DNA of 64,000 nucleotides, taken from assembly GCA_029959085.1 (NCBI GenBank), contig JARWIR010000093.1, positions 1,674,001 through 1,738,000 of the forward strand, in the 5' to 3' direction. Below are positions 33,518 to 46,570 of this stretch, one piece after another. Numbering within the stretch: position 1 is the stretch's first letter; each line of letters starts with the position of its first letter. Source of the DNA: Nemophila menziesii. Taxonomy: Eukaryota > Streptophyta > Magnoliopsida > Boraginales > Hydrophyllaceae. A model generated the notes under the pieces. It was not told the DNA's origin. It did no database searches and saw only the letters and a program-made list of their open reading frames with translations. Both the position numbers and the translations under genes were made by a program.

Positions 33518-34930
33518 AGACCCCAACTCAAAGTTGTATCGTCCTGATACAATAAGAAATAAGAACATAGGGAAGTCTCTAAATTATCAGCTAAGTCAAT
33601 TAAGCATGAGAGAAGGAGAATGTAAAGAATAATCCTGAAGCACCTACGTAGCAAGTTTATGTAATAATATTTACAAACTAATTAATATTGATATACTTAT
33701 CATACAAACAACCAACACGGTTCAGTTTCAAGATTAGATTAGCTTTTCAATGCACGAATAAGAGGTTTTTCACTTAGTTTGATATGGAGGTTATAGAGTG
33801 TTCATCGATCCTAACATAGTCTCTAATGGTCCATCTAACTACTCTCTATTGGTTCAATTACTTCTCGATAACATAGCTAAGAATCATAAGGTCTTTAAGA
33901 TTGTAATGTAGGGTTAGGGACGGTATGGTCGTATATTTGGATAATTTAGAGTGAACTTTTGGCTCTCTCCTCGCTAGCCATCAACGAATTGCCCTAGAGT
34001 TTGAGTTACTCTCATAAATGTTTCTCACTCAAACCAAGATTTTATGCAGTTAATTTGTATCCCAAATAACCCAAAATAAAGCTTTAAGATGAACACATAA
34101 AAATTCTACTTTGCCGGTCCAAATCATATAATCATATAATCATTTTCAATTTATTTTTTCTTTCTTTTGTAAGTTAGCTAGGACTCTCTTTTTGATGTGA
34201 GATGTCATGTTACTGTATTTCAACATATTTATTTTTTTCTCAATAATTTTTTGCTTTTACCCCAACAAAGGGTTACAATATAAATAAATGAATCATCAAG
34301 AACACAATTACATAGCTCAAAAAATACCAACCCAATTATGTTTCCCATAATGTGAACCCACCACCCCAAACTCAAGCTCTAAAACGATTGTCTATGCATC
34401 GCGATTCGAGTGCGGGTCATTTGGAAAAGTCGTATAATCTAAGGGAAATGGCTTGTAATGTGGCTAATAAAAGGTTTTAGAAAGGCTAGAAGGGGCTGAG
34501 ACGGATAATATTCAATTAAATTTGGACAGCAAGTTAAAAGGCAACAAATTGCTTATCAAATAACCGCTTTAATCATTTTCCTAACTATGCAATTTCGTGA
34601 CTTTATCACCTCTAGCACGTTCATTAAATGGGTTTATCAACTAGCTAAGATCTCATGGCCTACACACCCCTCAAGGCACCCTAATATCAAACATACTTCT
34701 ACTGCATTGCTTACTAATCCTTTCTTTACTTTTAATGTGTGTTTTCATGTTCATACTTCATAGCATACAATACAACTAGCTTATAAACATATTGTTTCTA
34801 TATCATTAACTCACTAAAGTTTATGCTTTTAGGTCATTAAACACATTCTACATCTTATTCCATCTCTTAAAAATTTCAAAATTTAAAATTTCTCTAAAAA
34901 AACAGTAAATCACAAAAAAATGGATATGAG
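33518..34930 (-). mobile_element. Internal (3' untranslated) region of LTR element A
   Basis: The first 850 bp align with 57407-58264 next to LTR copy C: a CAACTCAAA.TTGTATCGTCC start, TGCCGGTCCAAAT, GGCAAAGGGTTACAA and CTCAAAAAA.ACC.ACCCAAT. There is no reverse transcriptase, integrase or gag frame, so either the coding part was deleted or the element is non-autonomous. The far boundary is unclear. No second LTR in the same orientation is seen. Confidence 0.65.
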
Positions 34931-36176
34931 GGACAACGAATCCCCACACCCCCAACTCAAAAATGAGTCGTGTCCACACGACTCAAAACAGACTCGATAA
35001 AAAAACTAACACATATTGCAAATAGAAATATGGTAGGGAATTAAGAAAACATACTCTTCGTGGCTATTGCCTCGCATGATCAATACCCAGAATAGGGTGC
35101 AGTGCTTTTCTTGTATGTAACCTTCTATTATCACCAATTTCGTTTTCCCTTACATCCTCTTATGCTCCACCCAATCAACCACACTCTATAAATATCTTGT
35201 TTTTCATCTTCTCCAACTTCTTTTCACATATTGTTTCTCAATAGAACCCAATACCTATCTGCTTGATTGGTTTAGATTTAAGAAATGATTGGGTAAGATT
35301 TGGAAATTTTGGCTTTTGATTCTTAGATTCTAGGTGTTTTGATATGATTTGGGTGGTTGAATCTTCTTTATAATGATGTGGGAAAGGATTTGGATGTGAA
35401 TTTATGGTGATTGGGTAGTGTTCCACGATACCTTGTATACATGGGGGGAGATAATACATGTTGCACTTTTTTCCCTTGACTAGATTTTATCCCATTGAGT
35501 TTTATACTAGCAAGGTTTTTAACGAGACAATATCAAATACGTAATTGAAATTCAAAGAGAAGTGTTATGAAATATTTATGTCTATTATTCTATATTATAT
35601 AACTCATAACCCTCCATTTCCCGTTCCTTGTATTAATTAATTTATTCTTCTATTAATTGTAAGTCTTGTATTATCCTATATAAATGACATTTATACTATT
35701 TTTCAAGGAAAAAAAAATAAAACTTATTAATATTTTCTTCTATGATTCTACCTTGATTTTGACAAAAATAATATATATTCAGTATGAAAATTAATAGCAG
35801 GATAAATATATAATTTTGGAGACCATTTGTATGATTTTTTGAAGTTTAAGGACGAAAAGAAAAATGCTTTTTAATATATAATTATGGGTCTATTAACAAA
35901 GTCAATTTCATCTAATTATACTATTTTTTTTATTTTTAAAAGATTGTCTATTTATTATAATCATAAAATATTAAAAGGTGTATTTGCTAAAAAAATCTAA
36001 TAAAAGTACCTAATTGTTAAATTAAGCTTTCAATAATTTATTTAATAAAATAATGAAACAATTATTTATAAAAAACATCTTCTTATTTTTTATACATTTA
36101 CTACCCTTATTATTAAATATATTATTTTATTTTTAATACAATATTTATTTTTAAATATTAAAAAAATAATAGGATA
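34931..36176. other. AT-rich spacer
   Basis: No gene is recognised. Near 34960 a second CCCCCAACTCAAAAATGAG stretch resembles the polypurine-tract side of the LTR family and may be another remnant. Confidence 0.35.
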
Positions 36177-36212
36177 CTTTCACCACCACCACCACCACTA
36201 CCACCACCACCT
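36177..36212. repeat. (CAC)n microsatellite
   Basis: Imperfect CAC/ACC trinucleotide repeats of about 35 bp lie at the left edge of the foldback element. Confidence 0.85.
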
Positions 36213-36225
36213 ACTAATTCCATCA

Positions 36226-36593
36226 CACACGCGCGTCCGTGATTTTTTTTTTATAAAATCGTCATAACTAATTCTAAAAAAATTATAAAATTAAAAATTA
36301 GCATTTTCGGATTAAGCAAATTAATATTTACGTCTATGATTTTTTTTTTCCGTATGAAATTCACTTTTTGAAATAGTGATTTTCTTTTCCGCAGATTGAA
36401 ATTCATTGCTCAAAACATGAAATTCACGGTTCAAAACATGAAATTCCGTGTTTGCCAAAAAAAATTCAAAAAAATTCAAAAAAAAGTATAGGCATAAATA
36501 TTAATTTGTTTTATCCAAATATATAATTTTTTATTTTTCTGATATTTTTAGAATTAGTTATGACGACTTAAAAAAATCACAGACGCGCGTGTG
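36226..36593. mobile_element. Foldback (long inverted repeat) element
   Basis: The left arm, from CACACGCGCGTCCGTGATTT at 36226, pairs with the right arm ending at 36593, whose reverse complement starts CACACGCGCGTCTGTGATTT. The match continues over more than 100 bp per arm (GTCATAACTAATTCTAAAAA, AAATTAATATTTA). The centre holds two copies of AAACATGAAATTC. An RNA or single strand would fold into one long hairpin. No target duplication is certain. Confidence 0.85.
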
Positions 36594-37013
36594 TATTAGT
36601 TTTTGTTTTGTTTTTTTTTTCTAATTTTTTTTTTAAATTACTGTTTTTAGAGGTATTTTGGGTTGGAGCTTTTTTTTATAAAAAAAATCTTATTTTAGAC
36701 ACTTTTTTATTAATATTTTTTTTAATAGACATTTTTTTGATTATTGGCTCATATTAAAAAGAAGGTGTATATGGAATATTAAATTTTTTTTTACTATTAT
36801 TTTAAGGGGTAATTAGAGAGAAATGCCTCCTTAATTAGGCTTCTAATTTTTTTAAGCCTCTAAGTTTTTTATTTAGAGATAAATGCCTTCTTAATTAAGT
36901 AATTAGAAAAAAAACTCCCCTTAATTATTTATTTTCCCTTTTTACCCAATATAAATACTACTTATTATAAACTAGGTAATTAATTCCCCAATTATTAGCT
37001 CACACACTCACAG
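36594..37013. other. T-rich spacer
   Basis: T-rich DNA. The stretch 36600-36780 loosely resembles 41360-41580 (a GTATTTTGGGTTGGAGC...TTTATAAAA..ATCTTATT arrangement in the same order), so it may belong to one repeat family. No gene is seen. Confidence 0.35.
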
Positions 37014-37940
<927 letters not shown>

Positions 37941-39531
37941 TGATGTCTCCCTAAATGTTCTAATTTTATGCCCTTGGGAAACATCATTTTTGGTGTTTAT
38001 TTGATTAATTTGATAGACTTTTGGGCTAAATATGCAATAATCCGATTTTCCTCTTTTATTTCTAGTATTTTTGATTTATTAAACTTTTACGCGTAATCTT
38101 GTGTATTTTAGTGAAAAGTTTGTAGGTTTTGAATATTAGCTAGAAGAGGAATCCGAGAAGAAAGTCAAAGATCGTGATATGGAGTCAAGACTGGAAAGAA
38201 TTTTATTTTAGAGCTGCAAATCTGATTTCAGAGCTGCAAATCAAGAAAACAGGACAAAGATTTCTGATTTCAAGGCGCTTAAGAGATGATTTAGCCGCTG
38301 ACCTTTGAAGAGAAAACATTCCTTATCGAGTTACGGAAATTTAGCAACTGGAATCAGGTCAATCGGAGTTATAACGAAGCGGGAAAAGCCGTTTTAGTGG
38401 AGGTGGTGCAGCAGTTACGGGATTTGGGCTTGATTAGTGGACTTGGACTTTTTATTATTCACTTAAACCCTAATTAAAAGCCCATTCCGAATTTGAGCTT
38501 ATAAAAGGAGCTTTTGACCTCATTATTTCTTACCTCTCATTTTATTCTTCAATTCAATTCATCCTTTGAAAAGAGTGTCCAGAGAAGAAGCAGAAACAAG
38601 GAAAAGAAGAAGTTTGGAGCTGGAGACTGTCTATATCTCCAATTCACAGCCAACCCAATTCCGAAATTAGGTTTCTCTGTATTTTAATTCTGTAAAACAA
38701 TATGAGTTTTATTTCTTTTAATTTAGTTTTCTTTTTAATTAGCATGAGCTAATTCTTTTACAGTACTTGAGAATGCTTTATGGGTGAATCCCAATTCTAT
38801 TGAATTTCATGTCTGAATTTGGGTTTCTGTTAAATTAAATTAAATTGGGTCTTTTACTCTTTTCGATAATTTTTGATTGTTTACTGTTTTTAGAGTCGCG
38901 AACTAAGAACAGGTATTAGTATCTAGGCTATTCCACATTTGTGGCGTGTGGATCATCCTGACGGAGGGTTTAGGTACGGAATTAATTATTAAATCTAAAA
39001 TAGAAGCTATTGATTCCGACGAACTTAGCTAATTTTAGGGCCAATGTGGTAAATTGCTTAATCGTCTAATAGTGGATCATATTTACCTTGACGGGACTAG
39101 TGACACTTTAGGATAGCCTTATAGTCCACACTGACGGGGGTATAAGGAATTTAGAATCCCGACCATTGTAATTGACTGATTTAACCCTTAAACAGAATAG
39201 GTTATGAAATAGAATTAGGAGGATCCCTTGCGTTCTCAAGTGCTACTTTCTCATATTTGCGTTTCACACTTATTTACTTGCGTTTTAGTATTTACTTGCA
39301 TTCTCCATTTTAGTCTTTCATTATTTAGGATTAATAAAAATAACCAATCAATCATATTATCTTACTTGTTTTCATAAGTGCAACCATTCATTATTCGATA
39401 AGCATTGTAGTTAACCAAACCGTCCCTGCGAACGATCCTAGAATCACTTATTACTACTTGGGACAACCGTACACTTGCGGTTGTGGTTCGATTACTTTTG
39501 CATTTATTTTAGAACACACAAAGGACCACCA
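37941..39531 (+). mobile_element. Solo LTR, copy B, with perfect 5-bp target duplication
   Basis: Starts TGATGTCTCC and ends GGACCACCA (TG...CA), 1591 bp. It is flanked by AACGT at 37936-37940 and at 39532-39536. It is homologous to LTR copies A and C but in the opposite orientation. A TATA-like TTATAAAAGG is at about 38499. Having a single LTR with target copies on both sides means the internal region was lost by recombination between the two LTRs. Confidence 0.93.
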
Positions 39532-41908
39532 AACGTTCTGTGCGTTCATTTGATCTTTTCCCGACTCTCGATTCTGTTTTCGATTACGTGTTTCCACGAT
39601 CCCAAGTAGCATAATTTGGTGGTCACAAAGATTTGGTTCTGAAAAGCAACCGTTGGAGTCAACTAATCAGTCACGTCGGTCAATGCCAAAAATTGTCAAG
39701 TTGCTCTATGATTATTTTTTATGATCATTATATTCTTGTAACAGTTGTTTAATATTCACTGGTTTAACAATTTTTACAGTTTCTATTGTTATGTTTTGGA
39801 TCCTTTTTGTTTTTATATTGTGTTGTGGTTCATTCCTTTATAATTATTATATTTCTGTATAGGTTTCGATCCAAGTAGCTTAAGTTGTTAGTGTGCAGGT
39901 TAGTAAATTTTTATGTTTCAAACATGGAATTTCATGTTTCAAACATGGAATTTACATGTCATTTTAATGTGTTGCGGATTTTGCCTGTTTTTTTGAATTT
40001 TTTGTTGGTATCAAAACTGTTCTAATCAAATCCTTCACAATATTAAATACTAATCAATTTCCATTTCTAATCAAATCCTTCATAATACTTAATAAACTAA
40101 CAAGTCATTTTAAACATTACAATCTAAAATATTCCAAAATAAGTACAATTAAATACGAAATACTATTTTCAATACAATAATAAAAACGGCAACACATTCA
40201 TCAATATTCGTTTAGATAACTGATTCTTTGATCTTTGTTTCCGATGAACTGTATTTACACTCTTCAATGAACATAATCCACTGAGGGGTTGCTCATCACC
40301 TAGAAAAACTAGTAGTTCTTCCTTTCCACTGCTTGTATCTTATCATCTTCTTGTTCATCAGTCAATCTTCTTCTTGGAGGCATTTTTACTTGTATTTACA
40401 CAAACTCCAACCACAAGAAACAACTTAGTAGTCTTGACTTGATAACTTTTCTTCTTGGTGCCATTTTCACCTGTTTTTACACAAACTCCAAGCACAATAA
40501 AACATATTAGTAGTCTGAATTGAGTTAATTCCATGTTTAATACAGTTATCAAAATATGAAATTTCATGTTTAATACAGTTATCAAAACATGGAATTCCAT
40601 GTTTAATACAGTTACCAAAACATGGAATTTCATATTACAGTTACCAAAATATGGACTGCAATCTGCAGAACACACATGCTCACCTTCTTACTGTCTATAT
40701 TATGCAGTATTACACTATAAGGTCCCTAAACTATACATTTTGTCCATAATCTACATAGTATTTACCAAAAAAATTACTGTAAAGTCCTTGTTCATCTCTA
40801 TTTTACAATAATAGTTCAATTTTTTTGAAATAATTGCATCATAGGTCCCTGTTTTTCATGTTAATTATTTCTAATCACTCTAATCCAATTTTCGTTGACA
40901 TTAATCACAATATTCTATCTAATTCATCATCAAATCCTATTATAAACCCTAGAAACTACTAAAATCATCATTTATAACCACAATTAACCTTAATCAAACA
41001 AAAATCAGTAAAAATCATTTAAAATCAACATGAAATCAATTTTCGTTTCGTTTTTGTTTATGAATCACACAAGAATCAATTCGGAATCATAAATCACTCT
41101 AAAAAATATCAGAATAACATAAAATTTTGGTTTTAGTACTTACGTATGTGGTTTTTTTGCGATTTCATATGGTGATTGTTCTTTGTTGTTGATCTCCTCA
41201 CTCGTGTGTTGTTTGAGTTCTTGATGTCCGTCTTTCTAGTCGCGTTTCCTCTCCCGCAGATTTTGCCGTCGTGTTGTGCTTTTCGTCTCCTGTCGGTATG
41301 TGTGTTTTTTGTGTGTATTGGTGTGTGCATTGGTATGATACGCTGCATCTAGTTTTTAGTTTACTTTTTTTTTTCAAACTAACATATGTGGGTAGGTGGG
41401 AAGCTAATTGATTTTCTTTTTTAATTTCTTTTAATTGGTAAATGTAAAGGGTAGTTTGGGGTAGGGTTGTTTTTTATAAAATATCTCATTGGGAGCACCT
41501 TTTTTTTAATAAGTTTTCTAATAGGCATTTACCTATAATTGACTCTTATTTTAATTAAAATATTTTGATTTATATTTAAATAAAAATGTCGGCTTTAAGC
41601 ATTAGTGTATTCCTATATCTAATATTTTAATAAAGTCAAATGTTAATTATAACGTTCTTCAAATTGTGTTAAAAATGTAGTAAATGGACATCCTTTTAAT
41701 ATTGGAAAGAAAAAGACATCCTATTAATAATCGAGGGAGTCATGTCAGTTTAATTTCCGTGCATTTAAGTAGGAAGTTTCACACTAGTGGCTCCCTAGCT
41801 ACCTCGGCAATCACACCATCGTGTCTCTTAGACTTCTCTATTTACATATTAAAACATAGTATATATATTATATGCAGGGAGTTCTTAGTTCTTTGATTTC
41901 ACTGAACT
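39532..41908. other. Spacer left of the B3 gene
   Basis: No protein family is recognised. It contains the palindromic repeat array at 40525-40660. Phrases such as AAGGTCCCTAAACTAT and CATAGGTCCCTGTTTTT (40720-40860) are typical of decayed non-autonomous DNA elements. The promoter of the B3 gene must lie near 41700-41900. Confidence 0.4.
40525..40660. repeat. Tandem palindromic array (CATGGAATTCCATG)
   Basis: Three to four units of about 41 bp contain CCATGTTTAATACAGTTA and CAAAACATGGAATT. Because each junction is a palindrome (AACATGGAATTCCATGTT), the array could extrude hairpins. The spurious minus-strand frame repeats VLNMEFH. Confidence 0.85.
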
Positions 41909-44398
41909 ATGAATACAAGTATAAAGAAAATTGATGTTACCATTGATGGTTGTGAAACCCCGCAGCACTTGAAAAAGTTGAAAAAAGAAGTAATTCAAAT
42001 TGATGATGAACCTGAACATCGACAAGAAGAAGCTCAAATGAGTTCCAGAATAAAGATTCGTTACCCTTCCCTTGAGGTCTCTGTCTCTCCATCTATTTTT
42101 TTTTATAGATATACATGATTCAAAAAATATTAGCTGGCATTCAATTACGCGTTGTATAAGTACTGGCATGGCAAATTGGCAGGTTAATGTAGAGATGTCA
42201 TCAAAGGCTTATGAAAAATCTAAAGCAAAAAAGAAAAGGCATGTTGAACTTAACAATGTGAGTGTTCTTTTCACCATTCTTTCAATTCAATTATGAAAAA
42301 TAACATTACTAAGTAATAATTGCAAAGCAAAGTATACATAAACATATTCTTCTTGCAAGTTGCAAAAACATTAACAGTCACCTAAGTGTAGTATGAGGTT
42401 TGTTGAGATAGAGGAAGCTATATTATTATTTGTGGTAGGAGATTTTGTGTCCAAAATCTAATGATTATCTTTGCAGATTGATACCAAGAGATCTAAGAAA
42501 ACAAGCAGGTAAATGAAATTTCTGTGTATACAATTTAATAGGATAAAGAAAACTAAATAGGTGGCAACGTGATACAGTGAGGAAATCAGGGATGAGTGCA
42601 TGGAAAGAGCAAAGGAGTTACAAGCTGCTCTACATCCGAAATTCCCTAGCTTCATCAAGTTGATGGTCCAATCTCACGTTAGTGGAAGTTTCCTTATGGT
42701 GAGTGTACAGTTATAAAGAGCTAATTGATTATTAAATATGGAACATATCTTATTCTGCTAATTTTCCCATGGCAGAGTATCCCTATATCTTTTTCCAGGC
42801 AGCATATGCTAAATCAGAATAAATATATAGTTTTCGAGGGAGAAAACCGAAAAAAATACATAGTAACATATCTGAAAAAACATCCTGCATTTAGTGCTGG
42901 CTGGAAAAAAGTTGCTTGTGATCATAAATTGCAAGTGAATGATATTGTTCTTTTCCAATTGTTGAGCCCTTGCAAGTTTAAGGTAATTATTTTATACTAT
43001 TCTACTGTATTGAAACATATTCCAATAAAATCGTAAGGTTTCGTGCTAAAATCATGCCAATTGTGCGCACTCAAGGATATTAGATTTTGGAAGATTTATC
43101 CTTTATTATCTAATGTAGAGGGTAACTAGATCTGCTTTCAAGATAAGTGTTGGGGATGAAAGATTGAAACTTAAAGGAGAAATAATTGGATGTTAAGGAG
43201 TAAGGAGTGAGCACTTAGGATAATGTCCATGACATAATTGAGAGTGCTCTAGAAAGGAAGGGAACTATAGGATAATTTATGGAAGCTCTCCTGCGTGAAA
43301 TGAGACGTGAATAAAGTTAATGCTAAAAGTCTTTTCAGAACAGGACAATATTGTATATGCACTAGTGATGTAGAAGAGTAGCTATAAGAGAAGCATAAAG
43401 GCCGTTAGAACAATAGTAATGTTTTTTATGAGGAAATTCTTCATTTGTCATCAATTGCACCACCTATTTCTTTCAGCAGGTCCGAATCATTATTCCTGAG
43501 TATGTTCTTATGTGAATGTGATTTGTGCAGGTTCACATTTTTAGATGCAATACTCTGGCTGATCAGACTGCAAAACAAAGAAACCTCAGTAAGTCTTTAT
43601 TGTGTTACTCTTTTCAAGACTTTTACTTTCAGTTACACTTAACTTCTATTCTCTAGCATTTTCATTCATGTTCTTCAAAATTTCACTCTGACACTCCGAA
43701 TTATACCAGAAGCTAATGTTGACAAAGTAGATGATGTAGAAAGCTTAAATGAGTCAAACACATGCAATAATGCTCGAGACAATATAAGTCCGAAGATTGT
43801 TCACGATACTAGTTGTTTGAAGGTCGATCCTCACACAGATAGTTTGCATAATGCTAAATCTTTTGTTGATTTTGTGAGTTTCACATTAAAAGTTGATGGG
43901 TTTGACATAGACTCAGAAGTCTCTCAAGATATCCGTAGAAAGTATTATGAGCTTTGTTTGTCAAGGAAAACGTATTTGCACGACCATCTTCGCAAGACCA
44001 TTAAACCCATTGTAGCTGCTGGATTAATCTCAGAAACTGTTGAAATAGCAAATGCAATTCAAGGCTCCCAAGTTTTTATGTCTCAAGATTATTTTGTAGA
44101 TTGGGACAAGACACTTGAAGGTTTCGTGTCATTAGGCATGGATGTTGAATTTCTGCGCTCTCGTTTAAAACATCTGATGAAACTCGCACTTAAGTCTAAA
44201 CAAACACCAGAGTTCAAGAAATATGATGAAGCTAGAATTGAGCTGACTCGTTTAGATGAAGATATTAAGACGCATGAAACATCAGTTGATCGACTAAAAC
44301 AGGCGAAGAATGACGTTGAGGTTGAGATACGCACCATGAAGGCAAATGTCCAGAGATATAACCTAAAATTCCAAAAAGTGGCTAGTGCGGCTTGGTGA
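41909..44398 (+). CDS. B3-domain transcription factor (Os01g0234100 / At3g19184 type)
   Basis: Exons by eye: 41909-42076, 42183-42257, 42477-42508, 42578-42698, 42776-42982, 43531-43588, 43710-44398; all phases agree and give 449 residues with no internal stop. Residues about 115-208 form the B3 DNA-binding domain: FPSFIKLMVQSHVSGSFLM, IPISFSRQHML, KYIVTYLKKHPAFSAGWKK, LQVNDIVLFQLL, KVHIFRCN. The large last exon carries the conserved C-terminal region of this subgroup (FVDFVSFTLKVDGFDIDSEV, YELCLSRKTYLHDHL) and a coiled coil near the end (LDEDIKTHETSVDRLKQAKN, FQKVASAAW). B3 proteins are plant-specific nuclear DNA-binding factors; the target of this subgroup is not established here. It lies between the two separated TONSOKU pieces and appears intact. 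Confidence 0.92.
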
Positions 44399-46570
44399 AA
44401 CTATATTCTGTTAAATGATTTACCTTTTAGCACACCTATTATATCCCGCTTGGTGCATTTAAATTGTTCTCTTAGAACTATGCTCAGCTAAAAATCTTGT
44501 TTTTGCTGTGTACTGTTTATATTAGTACAATATCGTACAATAATCTGTCGTTTGGTTCTTCTGGCTCATCTTTTATACAACAAAGATTCTTGCTTTTAAA
44601 TTTCAATGTAATATATTATGTGATTTCCTTAATTTGTAGATGGAACACCTATGATCATGGGAGCCGGATTCAGGATTTTTAGCTGGGTGGTCTAATTTCA
44701 TGAAACAAAAAAAAAATCACCCGATGAGGAGTGTAACTGTTTTTGGTAGCTGACTGGGTTGGACTATAATTTTTGTACTCATATTTTTCCAGAAAAAAAA
44801 AGGTTTCTGGCCAAATTTGCAGCGTACCCAGGGGTCAGGGGTCTCCGCCTATCTTATTTTGTTATATTGATTAACTAGATAAACCCAATGCCTTACCTGA
44901 AAGTACTAAACAAAATTTTTTATCTTGAAAAAATTAAAATGAATGAGATATTTGTAATGTAGCATATTTATGGATTCTCCCCATCACTTGATAATTATGC
45001 TTTTAGTTCTATTACTTGTCTATTGATATAGTAGGAAACTAGATTCATTGATTGTTTAACATTTCCTCTTCTGGAGTTTCATGATTGTTTGATGTTGCCT
45101 TTTGGGATAATGCAATTAGAAGATGGTGACAATTAGACTACTTTTTGGAGTTTTTTTTAAACTCATCTCTCACACCAAGAGTTGACCTTTGTGTATGATC
45201 GTCACCGTAGTATTGCAATAGCCTTACAGACTATTTTCCTATCAGCGCATCACAGGTTTTATTTGCCACATTTAAAAAAAAAAAATCAACTTCAAGGGCA
45301 CAAATGGATTTCTCATCCTATGATGTCATTACTCAATTATTATGCATATGCGACTAATGAAGGTGAGTAAAATTAATTGATGTGTCAAAGCTTTTTACTG
45401 AGGCCGGAACAGAGAAAGAAGTCGAATTTTTGTCATACTTGCCGAAGGAGCAGTTTTCAGAGGCATTCTTTAAGGGTAAAAGCTATGGATAAAGACGTCA
45501 AACACGGTCGAAGGTTTTAGTAGCCAAATTCTTGAAAGATGTGAGTTATCCATTACTGAGTCTTTTAAACTTGCTAATGGTCCCGAAAAGATAGAAAATA
45601 CACCTACAATGAAGATTTTTTCTATGCATCGAAGTATTGCGAGAATAACGCTCAGAACAACCCTCCACTATCAACTTTTTTCCTTAAAATGAATTCATTC
45701 CTTCAAAAGGTGAATTTACTTGTAAGAGATGGAGATGTGGTAATTGTAACCAATGGTCTTATCATAACCTAACTATATGCAACATGTGACCATGAGCATT
45801 CACGTTTTCTATTAGCATAACTAGTTATATATGTGCAATTTAGGAACCTGTGAGCGATTAAACAATGTCCGAGCTATAATCTTGATAATGTAAAAGTCAG
45901 ATAACAATACTTCAGTAAAGTTTCTTTTGATTCTTGTGTAGAGTTTTTCATTTTTTGCCTTGCATTGTTATGTTTGTTGTGTATAAGCCTGCTTTTATTT
46001 AGCTCTACAATGACTTTTGACATGGGGCTTAATTCCATCTTAGTAGTTAATTTTGGAACACAATGCATTATATAAACAAGTAATCAACAATATACCTGTT
46101 TTGTAATGCATTATATAGCATTACTTCATATAATATTGCAGGCATCGATAGTTAATGATTATTTATTAGTAATTTGTATGGATGTTACAAAATCCGTTTA
46201 ATGAATTTTTTTTAATCCCATTAATTAATTAGTAGTTAAATAATATAATTATTATTAGTACTTGTTTATATTTTCCTTGTAATCGGTAGTATTTCCTAGC
46301 CAAAACTTGATAGCATTAACTCTTAAGTACCACTACCAATATATATATATGTAAGACCTTCTCTTTATATTCCCAACAAGACCATTTATATTCTTCTTAG
46401 AAAGTAACCAATATATAGATGATTATAAGTATATATAGAAAATAGTAGTATTGGTTTTTAAGAATATAATCATCCTTATATAAACTTTGTGATATGATTA
46501 ATTGCCTTTTAGTTTAAAGATAAAAAGTTAAAATCTTTGTTTGTTTTTTAAAAGAGATAGTTGGTTAAAT
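44399..46570. other. Spacer between the B3 and TAF1B-like genes
   Basis: No intact gene. At 44650-44850 there are words such as GGGAGCCGGATTCAGGATTT and CCCAGGGGTCAGGGGTCTCCGCC, typical ends of small plant DNA elements. A possible decayed coding stretch at 45300-45560 (TEKEVEFLSYLPKEQFSEAF) is not recognised. The TAF1B-like promoter should lie within 46300-46570. Confidence 0.4.

Noticed and set aside
41133..41348. Minus-strand basic 71-residue frame
   Set aside because: No start context, no homology and a biased composition; likely chance.
45300..45760. A gene fragment around TEKEVEFLSYLPKEQFSEAF
   Set aside because: Frames are broken and I could not match it to a family; left as unassigned spacer.
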